From assembly GCF_014649695.1 (NCBI RefSeq), contig NZ_BMTN01000018.1:62001-126000 (forward strand): a stretch of 64,000 nt of DNA. The letters run 5' to 3'. The stretch comes from Streptomyces kurssanovii. Its GTDB lineage: Bacteria; Actinomycetota; Actinomycetes; Streptomycetales; Streptomycetaceae. The notes beneath the pieces are model-generated. The model ran no database searches and had not been told where the DNA came from. It saw nothing but the letters and a program-made list of their open reading frames with translations. Both the position numbers and the translations under genes were made by a program. Positions 34,487 through 42,727 of the stretch are shown one piece after another; position 1 is the stretch's first letter, and every line of letters starts with the position of its first letter.

Positions 34487-34512
34487 CCGTACATCCTGAT
34501 TTCGATGTACGG
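34487..34512. promoter_or_regulatory. Inverted repeat upstream of DHA2 exporter
   Basis: ccgtacat (34487-34494) and atgtacgg (34505-34512) are perfect 8-bp arms with a 10-bp spacer. They end 21 bp before the exporter start on the minus strand. TetR/MarR-type repressors of exporters use such sites. The rest of 34513-34773 holds a weak open frame (34562-34777) with no recognisable protein. Confidence 0.55.
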
Positions 34513-34773
34513 CTCACGCGGGGTGGGACCAGGGCCTGGGACCTAGGAGGGCTTTGTCTCCGTGGTGGCGGTGACGGCATTTCCGGGGCGGGTGTGCGCG
34601 GGCGCGCGGGTGGTCACGGCCGAACGGGGCCGGACGGGTGCCGTGGTGGGTGCTGTGCAGGCCACCGGGCACCGGCCCACGGTCGGCGGCCGCGGTGGGC
34701 CGATTGATCCCCGTCGTCTCGTGGAAGTGCTGTTGCACGTGACGCTACTGCCCAATGAGGAGGAGGAAGTGCG

Positions 34774-35214
34774 ATGACCATCGCTCCTGAGGTTTCCGTC
34801 CGGCGTGAGCGGTCGGCGGCGGTCCCTGTCGTGGTGGCCGCGGCCATCGCTCCGCTGCTGGTATGGCTGGTGGCCGACCCGCTGCTCGGCGCGCGGCTGG
34901 AGGTGCTCACGCCGCGGGGCGCGGTGGAGCTCGGCGCCCCGCCGATTCTGATCGCCGGCGTTCTGTCCGCACTGGCGGGCTGGGGTCTGCGCGGTCTCCT
35001 GGACCGGTTGGCACCGCGGCGGGGCCGGACGATCTGGCTCGTGACGGCCGTTCTGGTGCTGGTGCTGTCGTTCCTGCCGCTGACGGACCCCGCCGTCAGC
35101 ACCTCCACCCGCCTATGGCTGGGCCTGATGCATGTCGTCGTCGGAGCCGTGCTGATCCCCGGGCTCGGTCGCCGCAGGGATGACCGGCAGGCCGCCGCCG
35201 GGAGGCGTGACTGA
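34774..35214 (+). CDS. DUF6069-like small membrane protein
   Basis: The protein is 146 residues with four hydrophobic helices: VVVAAAIAPLLVWLVADPLLG, APPILIAGVLSALAGWGL, TIWLVTAVLVLVLSFLPL and TRLWLGLMHVVVGAVLIPGL. The spacing and the T-R-LWLGLMHV-VGA-LIPG end fit the streptomycete DUF6069 family. Function unknown. The start ATG 34774 has gaggaggaag upstream. Confidence 0.8.
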   Translation: MTIAPEVSVRRERSAAVPVVVAAAIAPLLVWLVADPLLGARLEVLTPRGAVELGAPPILIAGVLSALAGWGLRGLLDRLAPRRGRTIWLVTAVLVLVLSFLPLTDPAVSTSTRLWLGLMHVVVGAVLIPGLGRRRDDRQAAAGRRD

Positions 35215-35520
35215 CGGTCCTCGTGACCGAGGGAGCGTCGCGGTTCCGGGCCGGGCGGCGTACGGCCGCGCCTTCGTCCCGGCTGTTCTGATGGCGTACG
35301 CACTGCTGCACGTATACGGCAACCTGCCGTGGCACTGCGGGAGTTGCCGGTCCCGGGGCACGCGCATGCCGCGGCCGCTCGCCGAGGCGTGGTTCGGTAC
35401 GGCGTAGGCGGCGCGCGGCGGTACTGCGGCGGCGTGCGCGCCGCCTGTGCGATCACCTGCCGGACCTGACGGGTCGTTGCTAGCCTGCTGAGCACGCAGT
35501 CGACACGGGGAGAGCGGCTC
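35215..35520 (+). other. Gene-poor stretch with a possible coding remnant
   Basis: An open frame that ends at 35407 encodes VLMAYALLHVYGNLPWHCGS followed by a short polar tail. It looks like a clipped transmembrane start of a membrane protein, and no longer form exists. From 35408 to 35520 there is only leader sequence for the operon that begins at 35521, with ggggagag as its ribosome binding site. I see no strong promoter; ttgctagcct at about 35475 is the best -10-like match. Confidence 0.4.
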
Positions 35521-36501
35521 ATGCGACCACGACTCGTCTTCATCCACGGGATAGGCCGCCCCCGCGACTCTGTCCGCGAGTTGGCCGCTTGGACGACGGC
35601 ACTGGCCTCCGGCATGCGCGCCGCCGGACATTCGGCCCTCGCGGGCTCACTGTCCGCCGACGGCGGCGTCGAGTGCGTTTTCGCGCACTACGACGATCTC
35701 TTCCGCCGCAGCCAGGCGCAGGGCGAAGGCGATGTGGCGCCCGGGGAGGCCGAGGCCGAGATCCTTTCGGATCTCCTCCTCGCCTGGGTCGACGGGCTGA
35801 TCGCCGAGGAGGACGGAGACGCGGGCCGGCGTCTCCTGGCGGGCGCGCGGGCACAGGCGCAGCCGAGAGACCAGAGCCAGGGCAGTCTCGACGTGGTGCG
35901 CCGTGCGCTCAACGTGGCGACCACGGTGCTGGCTCTCAAGCCGTGGGGAGCTGCCGCCCAGTGGATCACTCCCAAGCTGATGGTCCGCGAACTCGGCCAG
36001 GTGGCCAGGTACCTGGCCCGTGGCGAAGCGGATGCGGCGGGTTCCGGTCTCGACCACCGCATCCGTGCGCGCGTCCTGGCAGCCATCGGCGAGGGACCGG
36101 CGGTGGTGGTCGCGCACTCGCTGGGCACGATCGTCACCTTGGAAGCGCTGCACGAACTGCCTTCGGCCACACCCCTGTTCGTCACCCTCGGCTCACCGAT
36201 CGCCATGCGGTCCGTCGTATGGCCGCGGCTGGCTCCTCAGCCTCCCCGGGTGCCCGAAGGAGTCCTTCGGTGGAGGAACTACTGGGACCGTGACGACATC
36301 TTCGCCGTCCGGCCTCACCTGGAAAGAGACATGGCCGCGAACTCCTCGGGCGTGCTGCCGGAGAGCCGCCGGGTGGATTCCGACGGTGTGTGGGTCCACT
36401 CCGCGGAAACGTACCTGGCTCGGGCGAGCGTTGCCGGGCCGGTCGCCGAGGCACTGGCCGAGACCGCGACCCTGCCGCGCGGAACGGCAGATGCGCAGTA
36501 G
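35521..36501 (+). CDS. Alpha/beta hydrolase, first gene of the VMAP-type conflict operon
   Basis: This is a 326-residue cytosolic alpha/beta hydrolase. The oxyanion-loop motif VFIHGIGRPRDS lies at residues 6-17. The nucleophile elbow VVVAHSLGTIVTLEAL has Ser200. Candidate Asp and His of the triad are in WDRDDIFAV (about 256-259) and WVHSAET (His293). The middle (residues 60-180) is a helical lid. It looks like lipase/PGAP1-type esterases acting on lipids or acyl groups. The stop overlaps the caspase/VMAP start by 11 bp, so it belongs to the same translational unit. In a conflict system it could be a membrane-lipid effector; that is inference. No TTA codon was seen. Confidence 0.85.
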   Translation: MRPRLVFIHGIGRPRDSVRELAAWTTALASGMRAAGHSALAGSLSADGGVECVFAHYDDLFRRSQAQGEGDVAPGEAEAEILSDLLLAWVDGLIAEEDGDAGRRLLAGARAQAQPRDQSQGSLDVVRRALNVATTVLALKPWGAAAQWITPKLMVRELGQVARYLARGEADAAGSGLDHRIRARVLAAIGEGPAVVVAHSLGTIVTLEALHELPSATPLFVTLGSPIAMRSVVWPRLAPQPPRVPEGVLRWRNYWDRDDIFAVRPHLERDMAANSSGVLPESRRVDSDGVWVHSAETYLARASVAGPVAEALAETATLPRGTADAQ

Positions 36502-38554
36502 AACAACCGCGCGGCATGTGCTCGTCGTCGCACCGCAGTGCGCCTCCATGGAGCGCCTGACGCGCTTGGAGGAAGCCGCCGCCGACCTGTTCGCCGTACT
36601 GTCGGACGCCTCGGTCGGAGCCTGCCGCCCGGGCCTCCCCCCGGGCAGCAGCGCACTCGTCACAGGCGACGGACTGACCAGCGCGGAGATCACGGCCACG
36701 GTGCACGCGGCTGCGGCATACGCGGCCGAACACGGGGCGGTGCTGGTGCTGGCCTTCCTCGGGCACGGCTTCGTACCCGGCCAGGCGACGACGCTCCACT
36801 TCATGGGGGCCGACTCGGTCGAGGACGTCAGGCACGGTGCGGTGAATGTGACCGAACTCCTTACGCGGGCCCTCGACCACCCGGGGATCCCGGGCGTCCT
36901 CGGCATCATCGACACCTGTCACGCGGCCGGCGCCCTCCCGGCGGCCCAGGACCTCACCGCCGGTACACGGCTGGGCCAGAGCCGGCTGTCCCTCCTGATG
37001 GGTTCCTCGCTCAGTCAGGCCGCTGTCGACCTGGCCTTCTCCCGGGGCCTGACCACGCTGCTGAGGAGGGGCATGCTCACGGCGGGCAGAAAGCTGACGC
37101 TGGCGGACCTCGGCCATGCCTTACGCACGGAGCTGGTCGGGCAGAACATCACCGCTTTCGACTATGCGGGGGCGGCGTCCGAGCCGCTGTGGATCGCCCG
37201 CAACGCGTGCGCCCGCATGGCCCTCATGGGCGGTCTCACCGGCCCGCTCGCCCACGAGGAACTCACCGAGTCGATCGGCCGGGTCGACCCCCCGGTGCCC
37301 GTTCCGACTCCCGGTGCAGGGCTGCAGTCGGTCCTTCACTGCCGGAAGGAAGTGCTCGACCGCGCCCCGTCGGAAGAGCGGGATCGCGCGGTACGCGCAC
37401 TCGACGGGGCGATCATCGCCATTCACACCGTGACGTTCATCCGCGGCTGGATCGGCGGCAAGCTCACCACCGAGGCCATGCGGCACGCCCTGCACACCAT
37501 GCTCGCCGCCGACAGGCGGGTGCCCGGGGCGAGCGTGTCCATCACAGACGTCGGCATCATCGATGAACTCGCCTTCAACCACCCCGAGTCCGAGACCGAC
37601 GGCCTGCGCTCGATCGCGCGCTTCGTCGCGCTGCTCGGCCAGGTCTGCGGAATGAGCCTCGACGACCCCGCCCTCGAGGACTGGGGACAGCGGATCGAGG
37701 CGCCGGCGCTGGTCAACGACGCGCGCCGGCACGCCGCTACGCGCACGGAGGGCCAGCGGTTGAGCCTGGTGGTGAGCCTTCACGCCTCCCTCGCCGGCGA
37801 GTGGCCCGAGACGCTCGATGCCTGGCTTCTGATGGACGGGGCGCTGCTGGAACACGAGCAGTTCACCAACGAGACAGCCGACAGACGCGGAGCGGAGGAC
37901 GCCGTCGAGAGGGCGGTGCTGTGGGCCGACGAACACGCGCGAACACTGAAACTGCCCTTGAAACGGCTGGACATCGCCATTCCCAGCAGCCTGCTGCTCG
38001 AATGGCGGCCCGAAGAGGCGGGTACGGCCCTTCTTCTTGGTGTCCGCTTCGAAGTCCGGCTGCACTGGAGCAACCGGCTCAACCCGGACGCCGTGCTGCG
38101 CAGCATCGAAGGCACCCTCGCCGAGCGCTGGGAGACGATCTCCGAATGCGGCGACGGCGCCCCGGTCGACTGGCTGGCCCACGAGGAGCTCGCCGACCCG
38201 CAGGCGCTGCGCAGCCAACTGCGCAACGGCCGCTATACGCGGGGAATCGGCCTCACCCAGCACCCCGGCGCCGATGCCCGGCTCATGGAGACGCTGCTCG
38301 CCTACACCCCCGTCCTGCTGTGGCCGCACGCCTCGGGCGGGTTCCCGAAGGAACGCCACGGCTGTCTCGAAGCGAGCTGGTGGGCCATGCCGGGAGTACT
38401 CACCCGCGCCTATCGCAACCGCTGGCGCGGGGACGAAGCCGGGGACCTGGCCGACCTCCGGGCCGTCTGGGACGACCAGGACTGGCTGCGCTTCTGCCTG
38501 CACTTCCGTTCGACACCGCCACCGGCTCCGGCTGCCGACGAGGGGACTGCATGA
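36491..38554 (+). CDS. Caspase-like protease fused to a VMAP-type C-terminal region
   Basis: The protein is 687 residues. Residues 1-240 form a caspase-like peptidase: LAFLGHGFVPG holds the catalytic His92 and GVLGIIDTCHAAGAL holds Cys143, the classic His/Cys dyad positions. After a Pro linker (about 267-277), a helical middle (280-400) reads like the small helical associated domains of these systems. Residues about 420-680 resemble the VMAP C-terminal domain, ending WWAMPGVLTRAYRNRW. In this class of predicted system VMAP couples the ATPase and vWA proteins to an effector. Codon 211 is a TTA (37121-37123), rare in Streptomyces and read by the bldA tRNA. Start ATG 36491; the end overlaps the AAA gene as ATGA. 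Confidence 0.85.
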   Translation: MRSRTTARHVLVVAPQCASMERLTRLEEAAADLFAVLSDASVGACRPGLPPGSSALVTGDGLTSAEITATVHAAAAYAAEHGAVLVLAFLGHGFVPGQATTLHFMGADSVEDVRHGAVNVTELLTRALDHPGIPGVLGIIDTCHAAGALPAAQDLTAGTRLGQSRLSLLMGSSLSQAAVDLAFSRGLTTLLRRGMLTAGRKLTLADLGHALRTELVGQNITAFDYAGAASEPLWIARNACARMALMGGLTGPLAHEELTESIGRVDPPVPVPTPGAGLQSVLHCRKEVLDRAPSEERDRAVRALDGAIIAIHTVTFIRGWIGGKLTTEAMRHALHTMLAADRRVPGASVSITDVGIIDELAFNHPESETDGLRSIARFVALLGQVCGMSLDDPALEDWGQRIEAPALVNDARRHAATRTEGQRLSLVVSLHASLAGEWPETLDAWLLMDGALLEHEQFTNETADRRGAEDAVERAVLWADEHARTLKLPLKRLDIAIPSSLLLEWRPEEAGTALLLGVRFEVRLHWSNRLNPDAVLRSIEGTLAERWETISECGDGAPVDWLAHEELADPQALRSQLRNGRYTRGIGLTQHPGADARLMETLLAYTPVLLWPHASGGFPKERHGCLEASWWAMPGVLTRAYRNRWRGDEAGDLADLRAVWDDQDWLRFCLHFRSTPPPAPAADEGTA

Positions 38555-39501
38555 TGTGGGACGACTACTACCGGGGCGACGGGATCACGCGGGCGGACGC
38601 TGAACTGCCGACTCCTCCGCCATGGCGCACCTTTCCTACGCCGTCACCGGCCGAGGTCTTCCGTCCCCCGCAGGGTCTGACCGACGCCGTGAACGCCGCC
38701 CTCGCGCTGCGGCGACCGCTGATGATCACCGGCGGCCCCGGCACGGGCAAGTCCACCGTCATCGAACAGGTGGCGGCCGAGCTCGCGCTCGGGCCCGTGC
38801 TGCGCTGGCACATCACGTCGCGGAGCACCCTCGCGGACGCGCTGTACCGCTACGACGCCCTGGGCCGCATCCATGCCCACCGGCTCGAGCAGGAGAAGGC
38901 GAGAGCCGGCCAGGCCGCCGCTGCGGACGACGTCGCGGACTTTCTCACCCTCGGCCAGTTGGGCACCGCGTTGCTTCCGTCGCCGCGCCCCCGGGCCCTG
39001 CTCATCGACGAGATCGACAAGGCTGATCTCGACCTCCCGGGTGACCTGCTGGATGTCCTGGAGCGCGGGGAGTTCCACATCACGGAGCTTCTGCGGGAGG
39101 CGCAGGAGGAGGCTCAGGTGCGCATGTGGAACACCGACGCCCGCCACCTCGTGCGAAGGGGCCACGTGCAGTGCACCGAGTTCCCGTTCATCGTGATGAC
39201 GAGCAACGGGGAGCAGGACCTTCCCGCGGCGTTCCTGCGCCGCTGTGTGCGTTTCACCATGCCGAAGCCGACAGCCGCCCTGATGCGCGCCGTTGTCCGC
39301 GGCCACCTCCAGCTGGACGTCGGCGACTCGGGGCCCGAGGCGGAGCTGATCGACGACTTCGTACGCCGTGTCGCCTCGGGCGAGAACGTCGCGGTCGACC
39401 AGTTGCTCGGCACACTCCACCTGCTCAAGGGCACCACCGGCTCGCCGGAGGAGAACAGCCGGCTCATCAGCCTTCTCATGAAGGATCTCTCGAGTGCCTG
39501 A
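38551..39501 (+). CDS. MoxR-like AAA+ ATPase of the VMAP-type system
   Basis: This 316-residue AAA+ ATPase has Walker A GGPGTGKST (residues 61-69), Walker B LLIDEID (150-156), sensor-1 MTSNGEQDLP (216-225) and the arginine-finger region FLRRCVRF (228-235). A pre-Walker helical region with ITSRSTLADALYRYDALGRI is typical of the MoxR group. MoxR ATPases remodel vWA-domain partners. Here the partner is the next gene and the substrate linker is VMAP. It overlaps the upstream stop by 4 bp and the downstream GTG by 8 bp. Confidence 0.93.
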   Translation: MMWDDYYRGDGITRADAELPTPPPWRTFPTPSPAEVFRPPQGLTDAVNAALALRRPLMITGGPGTGKSTVIEQVAAELALGPVLRWHITSRSTLADALYRYDALGRIHAHRLEQEKARAGQAAAADDVADFLTLGQLGTALLPSPRPRALLIDEIDKADLDLPGDLLDVLERGEFHITELLREAQEEAQVRMWNTDARHLVRRGHVQCTEFPFIVMTSNGEQDLPAAFLRRCVRFTMPKPTAALMRAVVRGHLQLDVGDSGPEAELIDDFVRRVASGENVAVDQLLGTLHLLKGTTGSPEENSRLISLLMKDLSSA

Positions 39502-42436
39502 GCACGACGGCGGAGGGGACGCCGGATCCGACGCGCTGACAGCCGTCATCGGCGCTCTGAACGGTGCCGGTGAGGACCTGGACGCGATGTCGCTGGCCGA
39601 GCTGCTGTGGCTGTCCGCCCGCATGCCGGCACGGGCAGCGGCCCGCAACGGCGGGAGCGGCGGCGGCGCGGACCCGGCTACGTCCGAGGACCTTCGGGAA
39701 CGGCTGCCCGACTGGGACGGCGAAGCGCACTCCGTGTACCAGGCGGCGGCGGACGGGGAAGGGGCCACGCTCGCGGCACGCCGGGTGATCGTGCCGCGAG
39801 CCTCCGCACTCCCGCACGCCAGGCAGCTCGCCTCGGCTCTCAGGCCGTTGGGCCGTCCATGGCGGAACGGTCGCAGACAGCAGCTCGACGTCGATGCCAC
39901 CGTCTCCGACTACGCGAGGAGCGGTGAGCTCGTTCCCGCGTTCAGGCCCGGCCCGGAACGCTGGTTCGACCTGACGGTCGTGGTCGACCGGTCACCCACG
40001 ATGGCCGTGTGGGACGCCACCGTCGACGAGCTGCTCAAGGTGCTCGCCACGTCGGGTGTCTTCCGCACCCTGCGCACAGCCGGCATCGGTGCCGGCAAGG
40101 AAGGTGAACAGCCCGTCAACGAGGGCCAGCCGCCCGGGCGTCGTCGGGACGGTTGGGCGACCACCGCGCACTCCCGGCGGCTCCTGCTGGTCGTCTCGGA
40201 CTGCGTATCGGGCGGCCAAGCGGTGTGGGACCTTCTCCGCCGCAGTTCCGCGGTCACGCCCACGGTGCTGCTCAACCCTCTGCCGCCCCAGATCTGGCGG
40301 CGGTCGGGGCTCGATCTACCCGCCGTCAAGGTCTCGCCGCCGCCCGCGGCGGGCTCGCCCAACGTCCGGTTGCGCTATCTCGTGCCGCCGTTACTGGACG
40401 CCCTGCCGGAAACCTCGGGGGGCCGAGGTCACACCTGGGTGCCCGTTCCGGTGGTGGCTTTGTCACCGCACTCGGTCGCACGGTGGACACGCATGCTCAT
40501 GCGCGGGGATCCGGCAGGATGCCAAGCCGTGCTCGTCCCGGAGCCGGGCATCATTCCGCGGCCACCGGCTCCACGACCCGGCCTGCCGGACGGCGGACAG
40601 CTCGTCGAGGCGTTCCTCCACAACGCGTCGTCCCCGGCCCTGCGCCTCGCCGTTCTGTGTTCGCCCTGTCCCGGCCTGAACACCGCGTTGATCCATCTGA
40701 TCCGGCACGAACTCGTACCCGAGGCGACGTCGGCCGATGTCGCCGAAGTCGTGGTCAGTGGCCTCTTCTCGATCAGCGAAGGAGCGGCGGGCGGCAGCGG
40801 CCCCGTCCTGCGGTTCAGAAACGGGGTACGCGAGCGGCTGACCGCACGGCTCGGCGCCCGCGACGCGCGGCGTACCCGGGAAGCGGTGAGCCGTTTCATC
40901 GCTGCCCACCCGTCAGCCACCGCGCACTTCGAGGCACTGGTGCCCGCTGCCGGCGGTCGGGCCGCGATCTCCACGGAAGCGGCGCCCTTTGCTGACGTCT
41001 CGACCCGCACACTGGACGCTCTGGGTGCGACCACGACCGGCGACGGTCCGGTCACGTCCGTGGCGGATCCCACGGACGTCACGGATGCCGCGGATGGCTT
41101 GGACGTCATGGACGCCGTGGAACACCCATCGCCCCCCGAGTCACCGGTGACGCCTCCGGCGCCTGCCGCCTGGGCGGGTCGCCCACGCCCCCGCGACGCC
41201 TGGACCGGGGACGACCGGCCGGACCACCGCCCGTACTTCTTTCTCAGTTACGCCCATACCCCCCGTTACGCCGAGGGAGCCGACCCCGACATGTGGGTCG
41301 AGCGCCTCTTCCGTGATCTGTGCGGCCATGTGATGGCCATGACCGACCTTCCGGCCGGCGCCCCCGCGGGCTTCATGGACCGGGAGATCAGATCGGGCGA
41401 GGGCTGGTCCGAGCGGCTGGGAGAAGTCCTCGCCACCTGCCGGACGTTCGTCCCGCTCTTCTCCCCCCGCTACTTCGCCAGCGAGATGTGCGGCAAGGAG
41501 TGGTACGCCTTCGCCGAGCGGGCGGTCTACCACCACGCCAGGAGCGGCAGCCCGGTCGAGCCCATCGTGCCCGCCCTGTGGGTGCCGACTCCTCCGGAAA
41601 TGCTTCCCGGACCAGCAACACGCCTTCAGGTCAACCACCGGGTCTTCGGCGACCGCTATGCCACCGACGGCCTCTACGGGCTGATCAAACTCCGGCTGTT
41701 CGCCGAGGAGTACGAACGGGCCGTCTACGAGCTGGCGAAACGGATCGTCTTCGTCGCCGACACCGCCGAGCTGCCGCCCGGAAGTCCGGTGGACTACCGC
41801 AGTGTCCCCAGCGCCTTCGGCGCGCCCGGGGGCATGCCGGGCAATCTCCGGCTCGCGGTGGCGGCGCCCACTGCCGGAGGACTGCCCGAAGGGCGATCGC
41901 CCTTCTACTACGGGGCGACGCGGGGCGCCTGGAACCCTTTCCGCCCACTGTCCCAGCGGGCCGCGGCAGATCTCGTGGCGTCTCTCGTCTTCGTGTCCAA
42001 CCGCCAGGTGGACATCGTCCCGTTCGACGAGGGGCTCACGGGTCCTGGGGAACGCGATCCCTCCCATGGCCCGCTGATCCTGCTGGTCGACCCATGGGCC
42101 GTACGGGTGCCGCAGCTGCGTGCGGGACTCATGGCGCTCGACAGACTGAACCGGCCGGACGTGAAGGTCGTGATCCTCTGGAACCCCACCGACCCGCAGT
42201 CCGCAGAGGCAGGGCCCGACCTCTCCGACGACTTGGCAAGAACCCTTCCCACGCTTCTGCACCGCGACGAGTCACCCCTGTCGCGAACGTCCAAGAACAG
42301 CGTGCTCAACATCAAGGCCCTGGGCCGGGTCGTCCCGGCGGTGGTCAGGGACGTCTACTCCGCCTACCACCGGCACGCGCAGTCGCCTCTTGATGTCGCA
42401 CGCCCCGCCCTCAGAGATCCGGCGGACGGATCATGA
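39494..42436 (+). CDS. SAV_2336-type vWA-like protein with C-terminal FxsC-type TIR domain
   Basis: The protein is 980 residues. Residues 1-560 match the SAV_2336 N-terminal type: a helical start, then a vWA-like fold with RWFDLTVVVDRSPTMAVW carrying a MIDAS-like D-x-S-x-T (165-169), and RLLLVVSDCVSGGQ. A disordered Asp/Thr/Pro linker (about 500-575) follows. Residues about 578-960 form a TIR domain like that of FxsC proteins: YFFLSYAHTPRY, then FMDREIRSGEGW, FVPLFSPRYFASEMCGKEWY with a candidate catalytic Glu (about 669), and an AL-L-long C-terminal half. TIR domains here may cleave NAD or signal. Codon 300 is TTA (40391-40393). GTG start at 39494. Confidence 0.88.
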   Translation: MPEHDGGGDAGSDALTAVIGALNGAGEDLDAMSLAELLWLSARMPARAAARNGGSGGGADPATSEDLRERLPDWDGEAHSVYQAAADGEGATLAARRVIVPRASALPHARQLASALRPLGRPWRNGRRQQLDVDATVSDYARSGELVPAFRPGPERWFDLTVVVDRSPTMAVWDATVDELLKVLATSGVFRTLRTAGIGAGKEGEQPVNEGQPPGRRRDGWATTAHSRRLLLVVSDCVSGGQAVWDLLRRSSAVTPTVLLNPLPPQIWRRSGLDLPAVKVSPPPAAGSPNVRLRYLVPPLLDALPETSGGRGHTWVPVPVVALSPHSVARWTRMLMRGDPAGCQAVLVPEPGIIPRPPAPRPGLPDGGQLVEAFLHNASSPALRLAVLCSPCPGLNTALIHLIRHELVPEATSADVAEVVVSGLFSISEGAAGGSGPVLRFRNGVRERLTARLGARDARRTREAVSRFIAAHPSATAHFEALVPAAGGRAAISTEAAPFADVSTRTLDALGATTTGDGPVTSVADPTDVTDAADGLDVMDAVEHPSPPESPVTPPAPAAWAGRPRPRDAWTGDDRPDHRPYFFLSYAHTPRYAEGADPDMWVERLFRDLCGHVMAMTDLPAGAPAGFMDREIRSGEGWSERLGEVLATCRTFVPLFSPRYFASEMCGKEWYAFAERAVYHHARSGSPVEPIVPALWVPTPPEMLPGPATRLQVNHRVFGDRYATDGLYGLIKLRLFAEEYERAVYELAKRIVFVADTAELPPGSPVDYRSVPSAFGAPGGMPGNLRLAVAAPTAGGLPEGRSPFYYGATRGAWNPFRPLSQRAAADLVASLVFVSNRQVDIVPFDEGLTGPGERDPSHGPLILLVDPWAVRVPQLRAGLMALDRLNRPDVKVVILWNPTDPQSAEAGPDLSDDLARTLPTLLHRDESPLSRTSKNSVLNIKALGRVVPAVVRDVYSAYHRHAQSPLDVARPALRDPADGS

Positions 42437-42451
42437 CGCCCGGAGGGGCCG

Positions 42452-42727
42452 TCAAAGCCGCCCGGCTCCGGCGGCGACGACGAACGCCGCGAACGCGGCG
42501 GGGGTGGTGGTGAAGACGGGGCCGTCGGGGTTCTTGGAGTCGCGGACGGCGACGTGGGGGGTGAGGTCGGCGACCTCGACGCAGTCGCCGCCGGTGTCGC
42601 CGCTGTACGAGGACTTGCGCCAGGCGGCGGCGCCAAGGGGCGCGCACTCGACGCATTGACCGCCGGTGTCGCCGCTGTAGGACGACTTACGCCAGCGCAC
42701 GTCCGTCGGGCTCTGGATGGTCTCCAT
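42452..42727 (-). CDS. DUF397 protein with duplicated motif
   Basis: This 91-residue protein contains two copies of the DUF397 core: RWRKSSYSGDTGGQCVE (about residues 11-27) and WRKSSYSGDTGGDCVEVADL (about 36-55). FTTTPAAFAAFV follows at the end. DUF397 proteins are encoded beside Scr1-type helix-turn-helix regulators and act as their antagonist partners in streptomycete developmental switching (BldB- and WhiJ-type pairs). The start ATG 42727 has ggagga at a good spacing inside the end of the upstream regulator. A duplication inside one gene is less usual than one motif per protein. Confidence 0.9.
   Translation of the reverse strand: METIQSPTDVRWRKSSYSGDTGGQCVECAPLGAAAWRKSSYSGDTGGDCVEVADLTPHVAVRDSKNPDGPVFTTTPAAFAAFVVAAGAGRL

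Noticed and set aside
34562-34777. 71-codon plus-strand frame before the DUF6069-like gene
   Set aside because: Its translation has no recognisable pattern, and its end merely overlaps the ribosome binding site and start of the next gene. Too weak to list as a gene.
35180-35407. 75-codon frame overlapping the DUF6069-like gene
   Set aside because: It overlaps the real gene by 35 bp and contains only a clipped hydrophobic stretch, so I noted it as a possible remnant within the gene-poor stretch rather than as a CDS.
37121-38503. Minus-strand open frame opposite the caspase/VMAP gene
   Set aside because: It has no domain and no ribosome binding site. The plus-strand gene has the His/Cys dyad and VMAP-like end.
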